A stretch of DNA of 64,000 bases, taken from Kutzneria buriramensis. GTDB lineage: Bacteria; Actinomycetota; Actinomycetes; Mycobacteriales; Pseudonocardiaceae. The DNA lies in assembly GCF_003387475.1 (NCBI RefSeq), contig NZ_QUNO01000001.1, forward strand, positions 1 through 64,000, read 5' to 3'. Below are positions 20,067-31,095 of the stretch, in pieces (positions within the stretch are counted from its first letter, which is position 1; each line of letters begins with the position of its first letter). The notes beneath the pieces are model-generated. The model saw only the letters and a program-made list of their open reading frames with translations. It was not told where the DNA came from and made no database searches. A program made the position numbers and the translations under genes.

Positions 20067-20497
20067 TGGGTAACCCGTTCTCGTTCCCGCCGGGGACCAA
20101 CGAGGACACCCCGGTGTTCGTGATCTCGGTGGCGGCCCAGCTGTCCGGCCTGCACGCGCAGACGCTGCGCAGCTACGACCGGCTCGGGCTGGTGTCGCCG
20201 GGCCGGGCCAGCGGCGGCGGCCGGCGCTACTCGGCCCGGGACATCTCGCTGCTCCGTGAGGTGCAGCGGCTGTCCCAGGAGGAGGGCGTCAACCTCGCCG
20301 GCATCAAGCGCATCATCGACCTGGAGAACCAGGTGGACGCGCTGAAGGCCCGGCTGACCGAGGTGCTGGAGGAGCTGGCCGCGGCGCACGCGGCGGCGGA
20401 GCAGGCGGCGGCTGCGGTGCACGCCTCCTACCGCCGGGACCTGGTCCCGGTCCGCCACCAGCAGCAGATCGTCGTCTGGAAGCCCAAGCAGCAGTAG
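20063..20497 (+). CDS. hspR: Heat shock repressor HspR
   Basis: A 144-residue MerR-family repressor that closes the operon it controls. The winged helix is FVISVAAQLSGLHAQTLRSYDRLGLVSPGR with GGGRRYSARDI. A coiled coil (LENQVDALKARLTEVLEELAAAHAAAEQAA) serves dimerisation. HspR binds HAIR sites with DnaK as co-repressor in actinomycetes; three HAIR sites occur in this window. Start is GTG 20063 or ATG 20066, overlapping the dnaJ stop. Confidence 0.96.
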   Translation: MMGNPFSFPPGTNEDTPVFVISVAAQLSGLHAQTLRSYDRLGLVSPGRASGGGRRYSARDISLLREVQRLSQEEGVNLAGIKRIIDLENQVDALKARLTEVLEELAAAHAAAEQAAAAVHASYRRDLVPVRHQQQIVVWKPKQQ

Positions 20498-20500
20498 CCG

Positions 20501-20567
20501 CTTTAACGCCACATGCGCTTCCTACTTGTCACCTGATGCCAAGTAGGAAGCGCATGTGGCGTTAAAG
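20501..20567. repeat. 28-bp perfect inverted repeat (bidirectional terminator or mobile remnant)
   Basis: Left arm 20501-20528 and right arm 20540-20567 are perfect complements (arm begins CTTTAACGCCACATGCGCTT), with an 11-nt loop. It fills the gap between the hspR stop and the convergent flavohaemoglobin stop. With an A/T-rich base of the stem (CTTTAA/TTAAAG), it can terminate in both directions. The arm is longer than usual terminators. Confidence 0.88.
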
Positions 20568-20569
20568 GG

Positions 20570-21748
20570 TTAGTCGAGGGTGAAGGGGTCGTAGCGGATG
20601 TGGTCCAAGGGCGTGCCCGCGACCAGCATCCGGGAGACGGTCGCGCGGATCATCGCGGGCGAGCCGCAGACCAGGACCTCGCGGTCCGACCACGCGCCGT
20701 AACGGGTGACGACGTCGGCGAGCGAGCCGTGCTCGAAGCCCTGGAGACCCGGCTCCGACTCGACCACCGGCACCACCGTCAGCCACGGGTTGCTCTGGGC
20801 GATGCGCTGGAGGTTCTCCAGGTCGTAGAGGTCCTCACGGGTGCGGCCGCCGACGAACAGGTGCACGCGGGGGTTCTCGCCCCACTGGGCGAGGTGGTCC
20901 AGGATGGATCGCATCGGCGACACGCCGGTGCCGCCGGCGACCATCAGGATGTCCTTGCCGGCCTCGCGGTCCACGCTGAGCCGGCCCATCGGCGCGCCGA
21001 GCCGCCACTGGTCGCCGACCTGGGTGTGGGCCACGATCGATCGGCTGACCCAGCCGCCGTTGACGGCCCGCACGTGGAACTCGACGCTGCCGTCCTCGCG
21101 AGGGGCGTTGGCCGGGCTGAAGTACCGCCACAGCCGCGGCCGCTGCGGCGTTTCCACGCTCACGTACTGGCCGGGCTGGTAGGGCACCGGGTAGTCGGGC
21201 TGGACCCGCACCATGGCCAGGCCCCAGCTCAGCCGCTTGTGCTCGACGACGGTGGCCGGCCAGAACGCCGGGCCCTCGTCGGCCGCGGCGGCCTCCTGCA
21301 TGGACCGGGCCATGATCGTGTACGCCTCGGCCCAGGCCCGCTCCACCTGCGGCGTCCACGACTTGCCGGCGAACTTCTTGATCGCGGCGAGCAGCGCGGT
21401 GCCGACGGCCTCGTAGTGGCTGGAGACCACGCCGAACTTGCGGTGGTCGCGGCCGAGCTGGCGCAGGAACGGGATCAGGTCGTCGGGGCGGTCGACCATC
21501 TGCACGACGTGCACGAGGGCGCGCAGCAGGCGGCTGCGCTGCACCTCCATGTTCACGGGGAACATGTCGCGGGTGGTCGGCGCGAGGCTGAACAGCATCC
21601 CGTAGAAGAACTTCGCAACCTCATCCGCGCACGGCTCGACGACCGCGAAGCTCTCGCGAATCATCCGCACCATCGCGGTGACACCTGGTGGCGGTTCGCG
21701 GTGAGGGTTTGACGAAGGCAAGGGGTTCAACACGGCGTTGGCTGTCAT
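20570..21748 (-). CDS. Flavohaemoglobin-type globin/FAD/NAD oxidoreductase
   Basis: A 392-residue fusion of an N-terminal globin (about 20-155), an FAD-binding domain and a NAD-binding domain. Globin signatures are the B10 Tyr in KFFYGMLF and the proximal-His region GRDHRKFGVVSSHY. The reductase half has the FAD motif RYFSPAN, the NAD motif GGTGVSPMRSIL and the closing CGSPAMIRAT. Proteins of this design detoxify nitric oxide to nitrate with oxygen and NADH. Length matches Hmp (about 396). It is divergent from a pyridoxamine-oxidase-like gene, and converges on the hspR terminator. Confidence 0.92.
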   Translation of the reverse strand: MTANAVLNPLPSSNPHREPPPGVTAMVRMIRESFAVVEPCADEVAKFFYGMLFSLAPTTRDMFPVNMEVQRSRLLRALVHVVQMVDRPDDLIPFLRQLGRDHRKFGVVSSHYEAVGTALLAAIKKFAGKSWTPQVERAWAEAYTIMARSMQEAAAADEGPAFWPATVVEHKRLSWGLAMVRVQPDYPVPYQPGQYVSVETPQRPRLWRYFSPANAPREDGSVEFHVRAVNGGWVSRSIVAHTQVGDQWRLGAPMGRLSVDREAGKDILMVAGGTGVSPMRSILDHLAQWGENPRVHLFVGGRTREDLYDLENLQRIAQSNPWLTVVPVVESEPGLQGFEHGSLADVVTRYGAWSDREVLVCGSPAMIRATVSRMLVAGTPLDHIRYDPFTLD

Positions 21749-21975
21749 GGTCCGGGCGCAGTCTCCACGTAGTCAGGGGCACCTGGCAAGGAGTCCCGTG
21801 GTCAAGCATCCGTCCCCCGACAGGGTGGACCCTAACTCGCCATCGGGTCTTTGTGGGACTTGATGCCACGTTCGAGTGGACTGGGGTAACTAACCGTTGA
21901 CAGAGCATCCTACGAACGGGCGAACAATGCGCCGGGGGTGTGCAGAACGCGGCCGACATGACACGGTGGATCACC

Positions 21976-22719
21976 ATGACCCCCGTCCCCCTTGGTCCGA
22001 CCGGTACCGCCGGTCCCGAGCTGCTCCAACTGGAGTTGTCGGATGCGCCGTCCCGCGCAGTGACCGACATCACCCTGCGCACCGACGACCTTCTCGGCGC
22101 CCGTCCGGGCAATGAGGACTTACCGGGCTCCCGTGGGGAGCACCTGCTCCAGCGCGCCTTCGGCACCGTGGACCGGGCCAACCGGTTCTACCGCGACCAG
22201 GTTCTCGACCACTTAAACGACGAGATGCGGTCCTTCGTTACACGGATGGACATGGCCTTCATCGGCACCGCCGACGGCAAGGGCGAGTGCGACGTGTCCT
22301 TCCGCGCCGGCCAGGCCGGCTTCGTGCAGGTGCTCGGCGAGCGCTGGCTGGCATACCCCGAGTACCGGGGCAACGGGGTCATGGCCAGCCTGGGCAACAT
22401 CAGCGAGAACGCGCACGTCGCGATGCTGATGGTGGACTTCGTCACCGACCTGATCGGCCTGCACGTCAACGGCCGGGCCCGCATCGTCGACGACGCCGAG
22501 CTGCGCGCGGTGCACCCCGACCTGCCCTCGGAGTTCGAGCGCGGCCGCACCCCCGAGCGCTGGGTGGTGCTGGAGGTGGTCGAGGCCTACATTCACTGCC
22601 GCAAGCACATCCCCAGGCTGGTCCCGGTGGACCGCACCCGGGACTGGGGCACCGACGACAGCCGTCGCAAGGGCGGGGACTACTTCGGTGTCCGTTCGGC
22701 CGGAACGGCGGCCCGCTAG
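21976..22719 (+). CDS. Pyridoxamine 5'-phosphate oxidase family protein
   Basis: About 247 residues with a split-barrel flavin/PLP-oxidase-like core at 85-235 (SFVTRMDMAFIGTADGKGECDVSFRAG, LAYPEYRGNGVMASLGNISEN, GLHVNGRARIVDD, IHCRKHIPRLVP). The N-terminal 80 residues are not conserved in simple members. The family binds FMN, F420 or haem and often reduces or oxidises small molecules. Divergence from the flavohaemoglobin gene hints at a role in nitrosative or oxidative stress (inference). ATG 21976 follows GGTGG; earlier starts at 21958 and GTG 21940 are possible. Confidence 0.82.
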   Translation: MTPVPLGPTGTAGPELLQLELSDAPSRAVTDITLRTDDLLGARPGNEDLPGSRGEHLLQRAFGTVDRANRFYRDQVLDHLNDEMRSFVTRMDMAFIGTADGKGECDVSFRAGQAGFVQVLGERWLAYPEYRGNGVMASLGNISENAHVAMLMVDFVTDLIGLHVNGRARIVDDAELRAVHPDLPSEFERGRTPERWVVLEVVEAYIHCRKHIPRLVPVDRTRDWGTDDSRRKGGDYFGVRSAGTAAR

Positions 22720-22782
22720 CAGGGATCGGACACCCGGCCCACTACGGTTTGTCCTCCGTTCCGACGCGAGTGGAGGACCAGG

Positions 22783-23232
22783 GTGGACGAGCAGGAGCAG
22801 GCTGACCGCAGGGAGGCAGCCCAGGCCGTGGAGCGGGCGCTGTCCGTGCTGTTCGGCCGGGCCCGCAGCTTCTCCCTGCAGGTCGCCGCGGCCGTCCACC
22901 CCGGCCTGGACACTGCCTCCTACGCCCTGCTCGTGCACCTGTACGAGACCGGCCCGGTGCGCGCCGCGGAGATCGTGGAGCGCACCGGGCTCGACAAGTC
23001 CACCGTCAGCCGCCAGATCGCCCGGCTGGAGGAGCTCGGCCTGCTGGAGCGCGCCGTGGACAGCGCCGACGGCCGGGCCCGCATCGTGCAGCTCACCGAC
23101 ACCGGCCACGACCGCCTGGCCGCCGTCCGCGCCGACCGCCGCAAGCTGCTCCGGGAGCGTCTGGACCAGTGGTCCACCGTGGACATCCAGACCTTCTCCA
23201 CCCTGCTGGAGCGGCTGAACGAGGTGTTGTGA
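22783..23232 (+). CDS. MarR family regulator 1 of a tandem pair
   Basis: A 149-residue winged-helix regulator: LLVHLYETGPVRAAEIVERTGLDKSTVSRQIARLEELGLLERAVDSADGRAR. GTG start after GGAGGA. Its TGA overlaps the ATG of the next MarR gene (TGATG). No effector can be inferred. Confidence 0.9.
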   Translation: MDEQEQADRREAAQAVERALSVLFGRARSFSLQVAAAVHPGLDTASYALLVHLYETGPVRAAEIVERTGLDKSTVSRQIARLEELGLLERAVDSADGRARIVQLTDTGHDRLAAVRADRRKLLRERLDQWSTVDIQTFSTLLERLNEVL

Positions 23233-23681
23233 TGGGGCCGTCGGTGGACGAGTCGCTGGAGCTGATCCGCCAGCTGCGGATGCTCAACCAGATCCAGAAC
23301 GCGGTGCGGATGCGGTTCTGGGACGACGAGTTCGGCCTGCACCCGGCGGCCGGCGCGCTGCTGGCCGACGTGGTGGCCCGCGGCGAGTGCCGGGTGTCCG
23401 ACCTGGCCGAGCAGCGGGTGGTGGACACGTCCGTGGTCAGCCGGCAGATCGCCCAGCTGGAGAAGGTGGGTCTGGTCGACCGCCGGCCGTCGCCCAGCGA
23501 CGGCCGGGTGGCGCTGATCAGCCCGACCGAGCGGGGCGTCGAGGTGCTGGCCGGCTGGAAGCGCAAACAGGCCGACCTGATCATCGGCGCGCTCGGCGGC
23601 TGGGACGACGACCGGCTCGCGGCCACCAACCACGTGCTCCGCGACCTGGTAGCAGCCCTGCGGGCCACGCTGGAAGCGTGA
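23232..23681 (+). CDS. MarR family regulator 2 of a tandem pair
   Basis: A 149-residue protein of the same length and design as its neighbour (GECRVSDLAEQRVVDTSVVSRQIAQLEKVGLVDRRPSPSDGRVAL). The one-base overlap implies translational coupling and roughly equal amounts, so a heterodimer is conceivable. The next gene, clpB, is 182 nt away with its own HAIR-controlled promoter. Confidence 0.9.
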   Translation: MGPSVDESLELIRQLRMLNQIQNAVRMRFWDDEFGLHPAAGALLADVVARGECRVSDLAEQRVVDTSVVSRQIAQLEKVGLVDRRPSPSDGRVALISPTERGVEVLAGWKRKQADLIIGALGGWDDDRLAATNHVLRDLVAALRATLEA

Positions 23682-23792
23682 TCACCCTGACGGCCCAGCC
23701 CCTGTGGATCGTCACCTGGGGATTGTGGACAACCGCCGGGACCGTGTGGACAACGGTGATTCGCATGTGGGTGACGCGTCGGATATTCTCGA

Positions 23793-23813
23793 CTTGAGCG
23801 GAACAGACTCAAC
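23793..23813. promoter_or_regulatory. HAIR element upstream of clpB
   Basis: CTTGAGC-N7-ACTCAAC, with both arms identical to HAIR 1 of dnaK, lies 51 nt before the clpB ATG. HspR should repress clpB together with the dnaK operon. Confidence 0.93.
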
Positions 23814-23863
23814 TTTGCTGACGTTGAACCAGGTGTCCAACGAGTCTCGCCCGAAGGTGGGAG

Positions 23864-26455
<2,592 letters not shown>

Positions 26456-26468
26456 TGGGCGAGGTTTC

Positions 26469-26507
26469 GACCCCGGCCGGCGCCGAAATTCGGCGCCGGC
26501 CGGGGTC
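26469..26507 (+). terminator. Intrinsic terminator after clpB
   Basis: A 17-bp perfect GC-rich stem (26469-26485 with 26491-26507, arm GACCCCGGCCGGCGCCG) and a 5-nt loop, starting 14 nt after the clpB stop. There is no T-run, as is common in actinomycetes. Confidence 0.85.
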
Positions 26508-26608
26508 GTGTCCTGGGGTGACCGGAAAGCACATCGTGACCGGTTCTAGGCAGAACTGACCCACTAGTGATCTTCGTAATCCGCCGAGCGGCCGCTACCC
26601 TGCCTGTT

Positions 26609-27328
26609 GTGATACCTGCGTGGGTCTGGTTCACGGCGTTCGTCGTCCTGGCAGTGGCCGGGCTGGCACTGCTGGCGACAGACCGCGCCCAACGCACGGC
26701 TCGCAACCGCGAGCGGCGGCGTTGGGCGGGGCTGCGTGGCTGGCAGTTCGCCGAGACAGACCACGTGCTGCCGACACGCTGGCACCACGGGGCGATCGCC
26801 TACTACGGCAGCGGCGTGGCCCGTGACGTCGTCGCCGGGTCCACCTTCACCGCGGACGGGCGCCGCCAGGTGTACGTGCTCGACCTGGAGAACGGCGGCA
26901 AGGTCAACTCGGTGCTGGTCGGCATCCGCTGCCGGCGGACGCACCCGGTGGTCGTCGAGCTGTGGCTGCCCAGCGTGCCGTTCCAGCGGGAACAGATGCC
27001 GGATCTGCTCGGCCCGGTCGGGCAGCGCTACGCCTTCGTGTCCGACCTGACCGCCGCCCGCATGCTCATCACGCCCGACCTGGTGGAGGCGGCCGAGGAA
27101 ATCGGCGGCGACGTCACCGTGGTCTGGCTGGAGGAGGACTGGGTGCTCGCGGCCGCGCCGCCCGGCGCCAGCCCGGCCCGGCTGGAGCGCCTGCTGCGCG
27201 ACGTCGGCGAGTTGGCCGACGTGGTCGACCCTTTCGACGCGGACACGTCGGCTGACGACTCGTCGTCCGACGACAACCCCGGCGGCGAGGTCTACCGGCC
27301 CTCGTTCGGCGGCCGCAATCCGGCCTGA
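26609..27328 (+). CDS. Conserved membrane-anchored protein of unknown function
   Basis: About 239 residues: one N-terminal membrane helix (PAWVWFTAFVVLAVAGLALLA), a basic stop-transfer segment (RNRERRRW), and a soluble cytoplasmic domain containing GWQFAETDHVL and LEEDWVLAAAPPG. The tail is acidic and Ser/Asp-rich. I do not recognise a function; the pattern is of an actinobacterial conserved hypothetical. Start GTG 26609 places the helix at the N terminus; 26567 is possible. Confidence 0.7.
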   Translation: MIPAWVWFTAFVVLAVAGLALLATDRAQRTARNRERRRWAGLRGWQFAETDHVLPTRWHHGAIAYYGSGVARDVVAGSTFTADGRRQVYVLDLENGGKVNSVLVGIRCRRTHPVVVELWLPSVPFQREQMPDLLGPVGQRYAFVSDLTAARMLITPDLVEAAEEIGGDVTVVWLEEDWVLAAAPPGASPARLERLLRDVGELADVVDPFDADTSADDSSSDDNPGGEVYRPSFGGRNPA

Positions 27329-27368
27329 GGCATCCGGATCGGCCTGACGCGCACGTACAGTTCGCGGC

Positions 27369-28148
27369 ATGGCCACCTGTCTCGTCACCGGATCGACCTC
27401 CGGTATCGGCGCCGCCTTCGTGCGCCGCTTCGCCGCCGACGGCGACCGCCTCGTGCTCGTCGCCCGCACCGAGTCCCGGCTGGCCGAGCAGGCCGCCGAG
27501 CTGAAGCGCCGCTACGGTGTGGAGTCCGAGGTGCTGCCCGCCGACCTGGCCACCGCCGAGGGCCGCGCGATCGTCGAGGCCCGGCTGCGGGACGCGTTGC
27601 GGCCGGTGGACGTCCTGGTCAACAACGCCGGCTTCGGCACGTCCGGCGAGTTCTGGACCTCCGACGTCGAGGACATGCAGAAGCAGTTGGACGTCAACGT
27701 GACGGCCGTGATGCGGTTCACCCACGCCGTCCTGGAGACGATGGTGCCGCGCCGAGCCGGCGCGATCATCAACGTGTCCAGCGTCGCCGGCTTCATGCCC
27801 GGCCGCGGCTCCACGTACTCGGCCAGCAAGGCGTATGTCACCTCGTTCACCGAGGGGCTGGCCATCGCGCTGACCGGCTCCGGCGTGCGGCTGATCGCGG
27901 TCGCCCCCGGCTTCGTGCACACCGAGTTCCACGAGCGCGCCGGCATCGACATGAGCAAGACGTCCGAGCTGTGGTGGCTCAACGCCGACCAGGTCGTCGA
28001 CGAGTGCCTGGCGGATCTGGGGCGGGGCAAGGCGGTCAGCGTGCCGGGGCTTCAGTACAAGGCCGTCGTCGGGCTGTCCCGCCTGGTGCCGCGCGGATTG
28101 GTGAGGAGGATCGCCGGGCGCGTCGCCGCCGGCCGCGGCCGGACATGA
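27369..28148 (+). CDS. Short-chain dehydrogenase/reductase
   Basis: A 259-residue classical SDR with cofactor motif [12 protein letters not shown] at residues 85-88, and catalytic Ser (NVSSVAG), YSASK (Tyr/Lys). The Arg in LVARTESR suggests NADPH preference. The C-terminal basic segment [23 protein letters not shown] resembles the DltE/YqjQ-type group that may associate with the membrane. Substrate unknown. Its TGA overlaps a possible ATG for pyrE. Confidence 0.88.
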   Translation: MATCLVTGSTSGIGAAFVRRFAADGDRLVLVARTESRLAEQAAELKRRYGVESEVLPADLATAEGRAIVEARLRDALRPVDVLVNNAGFGTSGEFWTSDVEDMQKQLDVNVTAVMRFTHAVLETMVPRRAGAIINVSSVAGFMPGRGSTYSASKAYVTSFTEGLAIALTGSGVRLIAVAPGFVHTEFHERAGIDMSKTSELWWLNADQVVDECLADLGRGKAVSVPGLQYKAVVGLSRLVPRGLVRRIAGRVAAGRGRT

Positions 28149-28162
28149 GAGGGTGTGGATCC

Positions 28163-28714
28163 GTGCGAGTGGAATCTCCGGCGAAGTCCGAACTGGCCCG
28201 TCTTGTCTCCGAGCTTGCCGTCGTGCACGGCCGTGTCACCCTGTCCTCCGGCAAGGAGGCCGACTACTACGTCGACCTCCGGCGCGCGACGCTGCACCAC
28301 GCGGCCGCGCCCCTGATCGGCAAGCTGCTGCGGCAGCTCACCGCCGACTGGGACTACGTCGCCGCCGGCGGCCTCACGCTCGGCGCCGACCCCGTGGCCT
28401 GCGCGATGATGCACGCCGCTGCGGCCGAGGGCGACGTGCTCGACGCCTTCGTCGTCCGCAAGGAGGCCAAGGCGCACGGCATGCAGCGTCGGATCGAGGG
28501 CATCGAGGTCGCCGGGCAGCGGGTGCTCGCCGTCGAGGACACGTCCACCACCGGCGGCAGCGTGCTGACCGCCGTGAAGGCGCTGCGCGAGGCCGGCGCG
28601 ACCGTCGTCGGCGTGGCCACGGTTGTCGACCGCAACACCGGGGTACGGGAAGCCATCGAGGAGGCCGGGCTGGACTACCGGTACCTTCTCGATCTCTCGG
28701 ATCTGGGTCTGTAG
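28163..28714 (+). CDS. pyrE: Orotate phosphoribosyltransferase
   Basis: A 183-residue enzyme transferring phosphoribosyl from PRPP to orotate in UMP synthesis. It shows VTLSSGKEADYYVDLRRATL at the orotate site, the flexible loop KEAKAHGMQRRIEG and the PRPP loop VLAVEDTSTTGGSV. GTG 28163 has GAGAGGG at a 9-nt distance; ATG 28145 overlapping the SDR stop is the alternative. Nearby genes are not pyrimidine genes, as is usual for actinobacterial pyrE. Confidence 0.94.
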   Translation: MRVESPAKSELARLVSELAVVHGRVTLSSGKEADYYVDLRRATLHHAAAPLIGKLLRQLTADWDYVAAGGLTLGADPVACAMMHAAAAEGDVLDAFVVRKEAKAHGMQRRIEGIEVAGQRVLAVEDTSTTGGSVLTAVKALREAGATVVGVATVVDRNTGVREAIEEAGLDYRYLLDLSDLGL

Positions 28715-28723
28715 GAGGCGTCC

Positions 28724-29242
28724 TTGGTCGCTGCCCTCTGCGTCGTGGCGGTGCTGCTGCTGATCGTGCTCGGCGCCGCCCTGAGCCACCGCAGATTCGT
28801 CGTGCAGCGGACGGTCGTGCAGCGGTTGTGGCGACAGGTGGACGACGAGTTGCAGCGGCGGCACGACCTGATCGGCGGGCTCGTCGCCGTGACGAAGGCC
28901 GGTGGCGTCAACGTGAGCACGATCGTGCAGGCGCGGTCGCAGGCGATGGCGAGCAGGGGTGCGGGGCCGGTGGCGCAGGGCGTGGCGGAGCAGGTGCTCA
29001 ACGAGGAGCTGACCGGCTTCCTGGCCGGGGTGCCGGAAGGGCTGCGGGCGGGTAGGGACTTCGGGCTGTTGTGGGAGCGGATGGGCGAGAGCGAGGAGCG
29101 GGTGGCGGCGCAGGCCCGTGCGTACAACGACAGCGTGCACACGCTGAACAACCGGATCGTCGCCTTCCCCAGCAACATCGTGGCCGGCGCGACCAAGGTG
29201 GCCCGCGCGCAGTACTTCCTGCCGGGCGGGCGAACCCGGTGA
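28724..29242 (+). CDS. LemA family protein
   Basis: A 172-residue protein with one N-terminal membrane helix (VAALCVVAVLLLIVLGAAL) and a helical bundle with the LemA phrases RRHDLIGGLVAVTKAGG and the closing ARAYNDSVHTLNNRIVAFPSNIVAG. The family's role is unknown; many sit near membrane proteases. TTG start 5 nt after AGGAGG, the best ribosome-binding site available. Overlaps the next gene by GTGA. Confidence 0.85.
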   Translation: MVAALCVVAVLLLIVLGAALSHRRFVVQRTVVQRLWRQVDDELQRRHDLIGGLVAVTKAGGVNVSTIVQARSQAMASRGAGPVAQGVAEQVLNEELTGFLAGVPEGLRAGRDFGLLWERMGESEERVAAQARAYNDSVHTLNNRIVAFPSNIVAGATKVARAQYFLPGGRTR

Positions 29243-29895
29243 CCGAGGACGACCTGGGCCCGACCGAGTGGGTCGCGGCCGGGTACGAGGTCGGCGTCGG
29301 ACCGTGGGAAGGGCCGTGGCCCGACGACGACCGGTACGACCCCGAGCTGCTGGCCGAGGGCGACCGCCGCAACGTGGTGGACCACTACCGGTACTGGCGG
29401 CGGGAGGAGATCGTCGCCGACCTCGACCGGCGGCGGCACCCGTTCCACGTCGCCATCGAGAACTTCCAGCACGACCACAACATCGGCACCGTCGTGCGCA
29501 CCGCCAACGCCTTCGCCGCGCGGGCCGTGCACATCGTCGGGCGGCGTCGGTGGAACCGGCGCGGGGCGATGGTCACCGACCGGTACCAGCACCTGCACCA
29601 CCACGAGGACGTCGAGTCGCTGGTGGCGTTCGCCCGGTCGGAGCGGCTGGAGATCGTCGCCGTGGACAACACCCCCGGCTCGGTGCGTATCGAGAACACC
29701 GCGCTGCCGCGGGCCTGCGTGTTGCTGTTCGGCCAGGAGGGGCCGGGCCTTTCCGCCGCCGCGCAGGCGTCCGCGGACGTCGTCGTGTCAATCGCCCAGT
29801 TCGGGTCGACCCGATCCATCAACGCGGGGGTCGCCGCGGGCATCGTGATGCACGCTTGGGTAGCGCAACACGCCGACCTTCATACGTCCTGGTGA
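29239..29895 (+). CDS. SpoU/TrmH family RNA 2'-O-methyltransferase
   Basis: A 218-residue SPOUT-fold methyltransferase. Motif 1 HNIGTVVRTANAFAARAVHIVGRR, motif 2 VLLFGQEGPGLS and motif 3 RSINAGVAAGIVMHAW form the knotted AdoMet site. The Asn and Arg of motif 1 and the Glu of motif 2 are present, so it should be active on tRNA or rRNA ribose. The target nucleotide is not predictable. Translationally coupled with the lemA-like gene. Confidence 0.92.
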   Translation: MTEDDLGPTEWVAAGYEVGVGPWEGPWPDDDRYDPELLAEGDRRNVVDHYRYWRREEIVADLDRRRHPFHVAIENFQHDHNIGTVVRTANAFAARAVHIVGRRRWNRRGAMVTDRYQHLHHHEDVESLVAFARSERLEIVAVDNTPGSVRIENTALPRACVLLFGQEGPGLSAAAQASADVVVSIAQFGSTRSINAGVAAGIVMHAWVAQHADLHTSW

Positions 29896-29934
29896 GACCG
29901 GTGTCAGCGGAATCGATCAAGCCAGCACGATGGG

Positions 29935-31029
29935 GTGGTGACGGACTCCCCGAACGCCCCCGCGCTGTGGGCCGCACGGGCGGCGATGGCCGAACGGGCC
30001 GTGCGGACCAGACACCTGCGTCGGCTGTGGGGCATTCCCGGCACCACAATCGCCGTCACCGGCTGGCCCGCGTGGGGGCGTCGGCTGCACGTCACCTGGC
30101 ACTACTGGTGGCAGGCGCACCTGCTCGACTGCCTCGTCGACGCCCAGCTCCGGTCGCCGTCGCCGGAGCGGCTGCGTGACGTACAGCGGCTGATCGACAC
30201 CATCCGGCTGCGCAACGGCCGGCGGTGGCTCAACCGGTACTACGACGACATCGCGTGGCTCGGCCTCGCGCTCTGGCGCTGCGGCGCGGAGTTCGGCGTG
30301 CACCGGCCCGAGGCGCTGGAGGAGATCCGGGGGCGGCTCCGGCAGGGCTGGACCGACCACGGTGGTGGCGGCATCTGGTGGCGTACCAAGGACAATCTCA
30401 AGAACGTGCCCGCCAACGGTCCCGCCGCGATGCTGTTCACCCGGCTCGGCGACCGCGTCGACCTCCAGCGGGCTATGTCCATTGTGGACTGGATCGACGA
30501 GTGGCTCATCGACCCCGCCACGGGGCTGGTCCTCGACGGGCTGCGGGTCGACCCCGACGGTGAGGTCACCGGTGTCGTGGAGTGGGTCTTCACGTACTGC
30601 CAAGGGGTTTACATCGGGGCGTGTCTCCAGCTCTGGCAGGCCACCGGCCAGCAGCTGTGGGCCGACCTCGCCCGGCGCACCGTGCTCGCCGTCGCCGAGC
30701 ACATGGTCGGCGAGGGCGGGGTGCTCCCCGGCAACGGCGGCGGTGACGGCGGGCTGTTCGCCGGCATCCTCGCCCGCTACCTCGCCCAGGCCGCCATCGT
30801 CCTCGGCGACAAGGAGGCGGCCCAGATCGTCTATCTCTCCGCCGACTCCGCGTGGCGCAACCGCGACGAGGTCCGCGGCGGGCCGCTGTTCGGTCCCGAA
30901 TGGGTCATGCCCGCCGCCCGCGGCCGCCGCCGCGCCGAGCGGGACCTCTCCGTGCAACTCTCCGGCTGGATGCTCTTCGAGGCGGCCGCGGCGTTGGAGC
31001 GCAACGACGTCCACCCCAGCCTCGGTTGA
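29935..31029 (+). CDS. GH76-like (alpha-1,6-mannanase fold) protein without signal peptide
   Basis: A 364-residue (alpha/alpha)6 barrel protein of glycoside hydrolase family 76. The Asp pair is seen in NRYYDDIAWLGLALWRCG, and FTYCQGVYIGACLQLW matches the family's conserved TYNQG segment with Asn changed to Cys. GH76 enzymes cut or transfer alpha-1,6-mannan. Most secreted members have a signal peptide, which is absent here, so it is likely cytoplasmic or acts in glycan assembly. GTG 29935 or 29938. Confidence 0.82.
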   Translation: MVTDSPNAPALWAARAAMAERAVRTRHLRRLWGIPGTTIAVTGWPAWGRRLHVTWHYWWQAHLLDCLVDAQLRSPSPERLRDVQRLIDTIRLRNGRRWLNRYYDDIAWLGLALWRCGAEFGVHRPEALEEIRGRLRQGWTDHGGGGIWWRTKDNLKNVPANGPAAMLFTRLGDRVDLQRAMSIVDWIDEWLIDPATGLVLDGLRVDPDGEVTGVVEWVFTYCQGVYIGACLQLWQATGQQLWADLARRTVLAVAEHMVGEGGVLPGNGGGDGGLFAGILARYLAQAAIVLGDKEAAQIVYLSADSAWRNRDEVRGGPLFGPEWVMPAARGRRRAERDLSVQLSGWMLFEAAAALERNDVHPSLG

Positions 31030-31095
31030 CCTCCACCAAGGTTGAGGTTGCATGGTGGTCGGGAGGTGAACCACTGTGCCGGGGAGGAAAGAACA

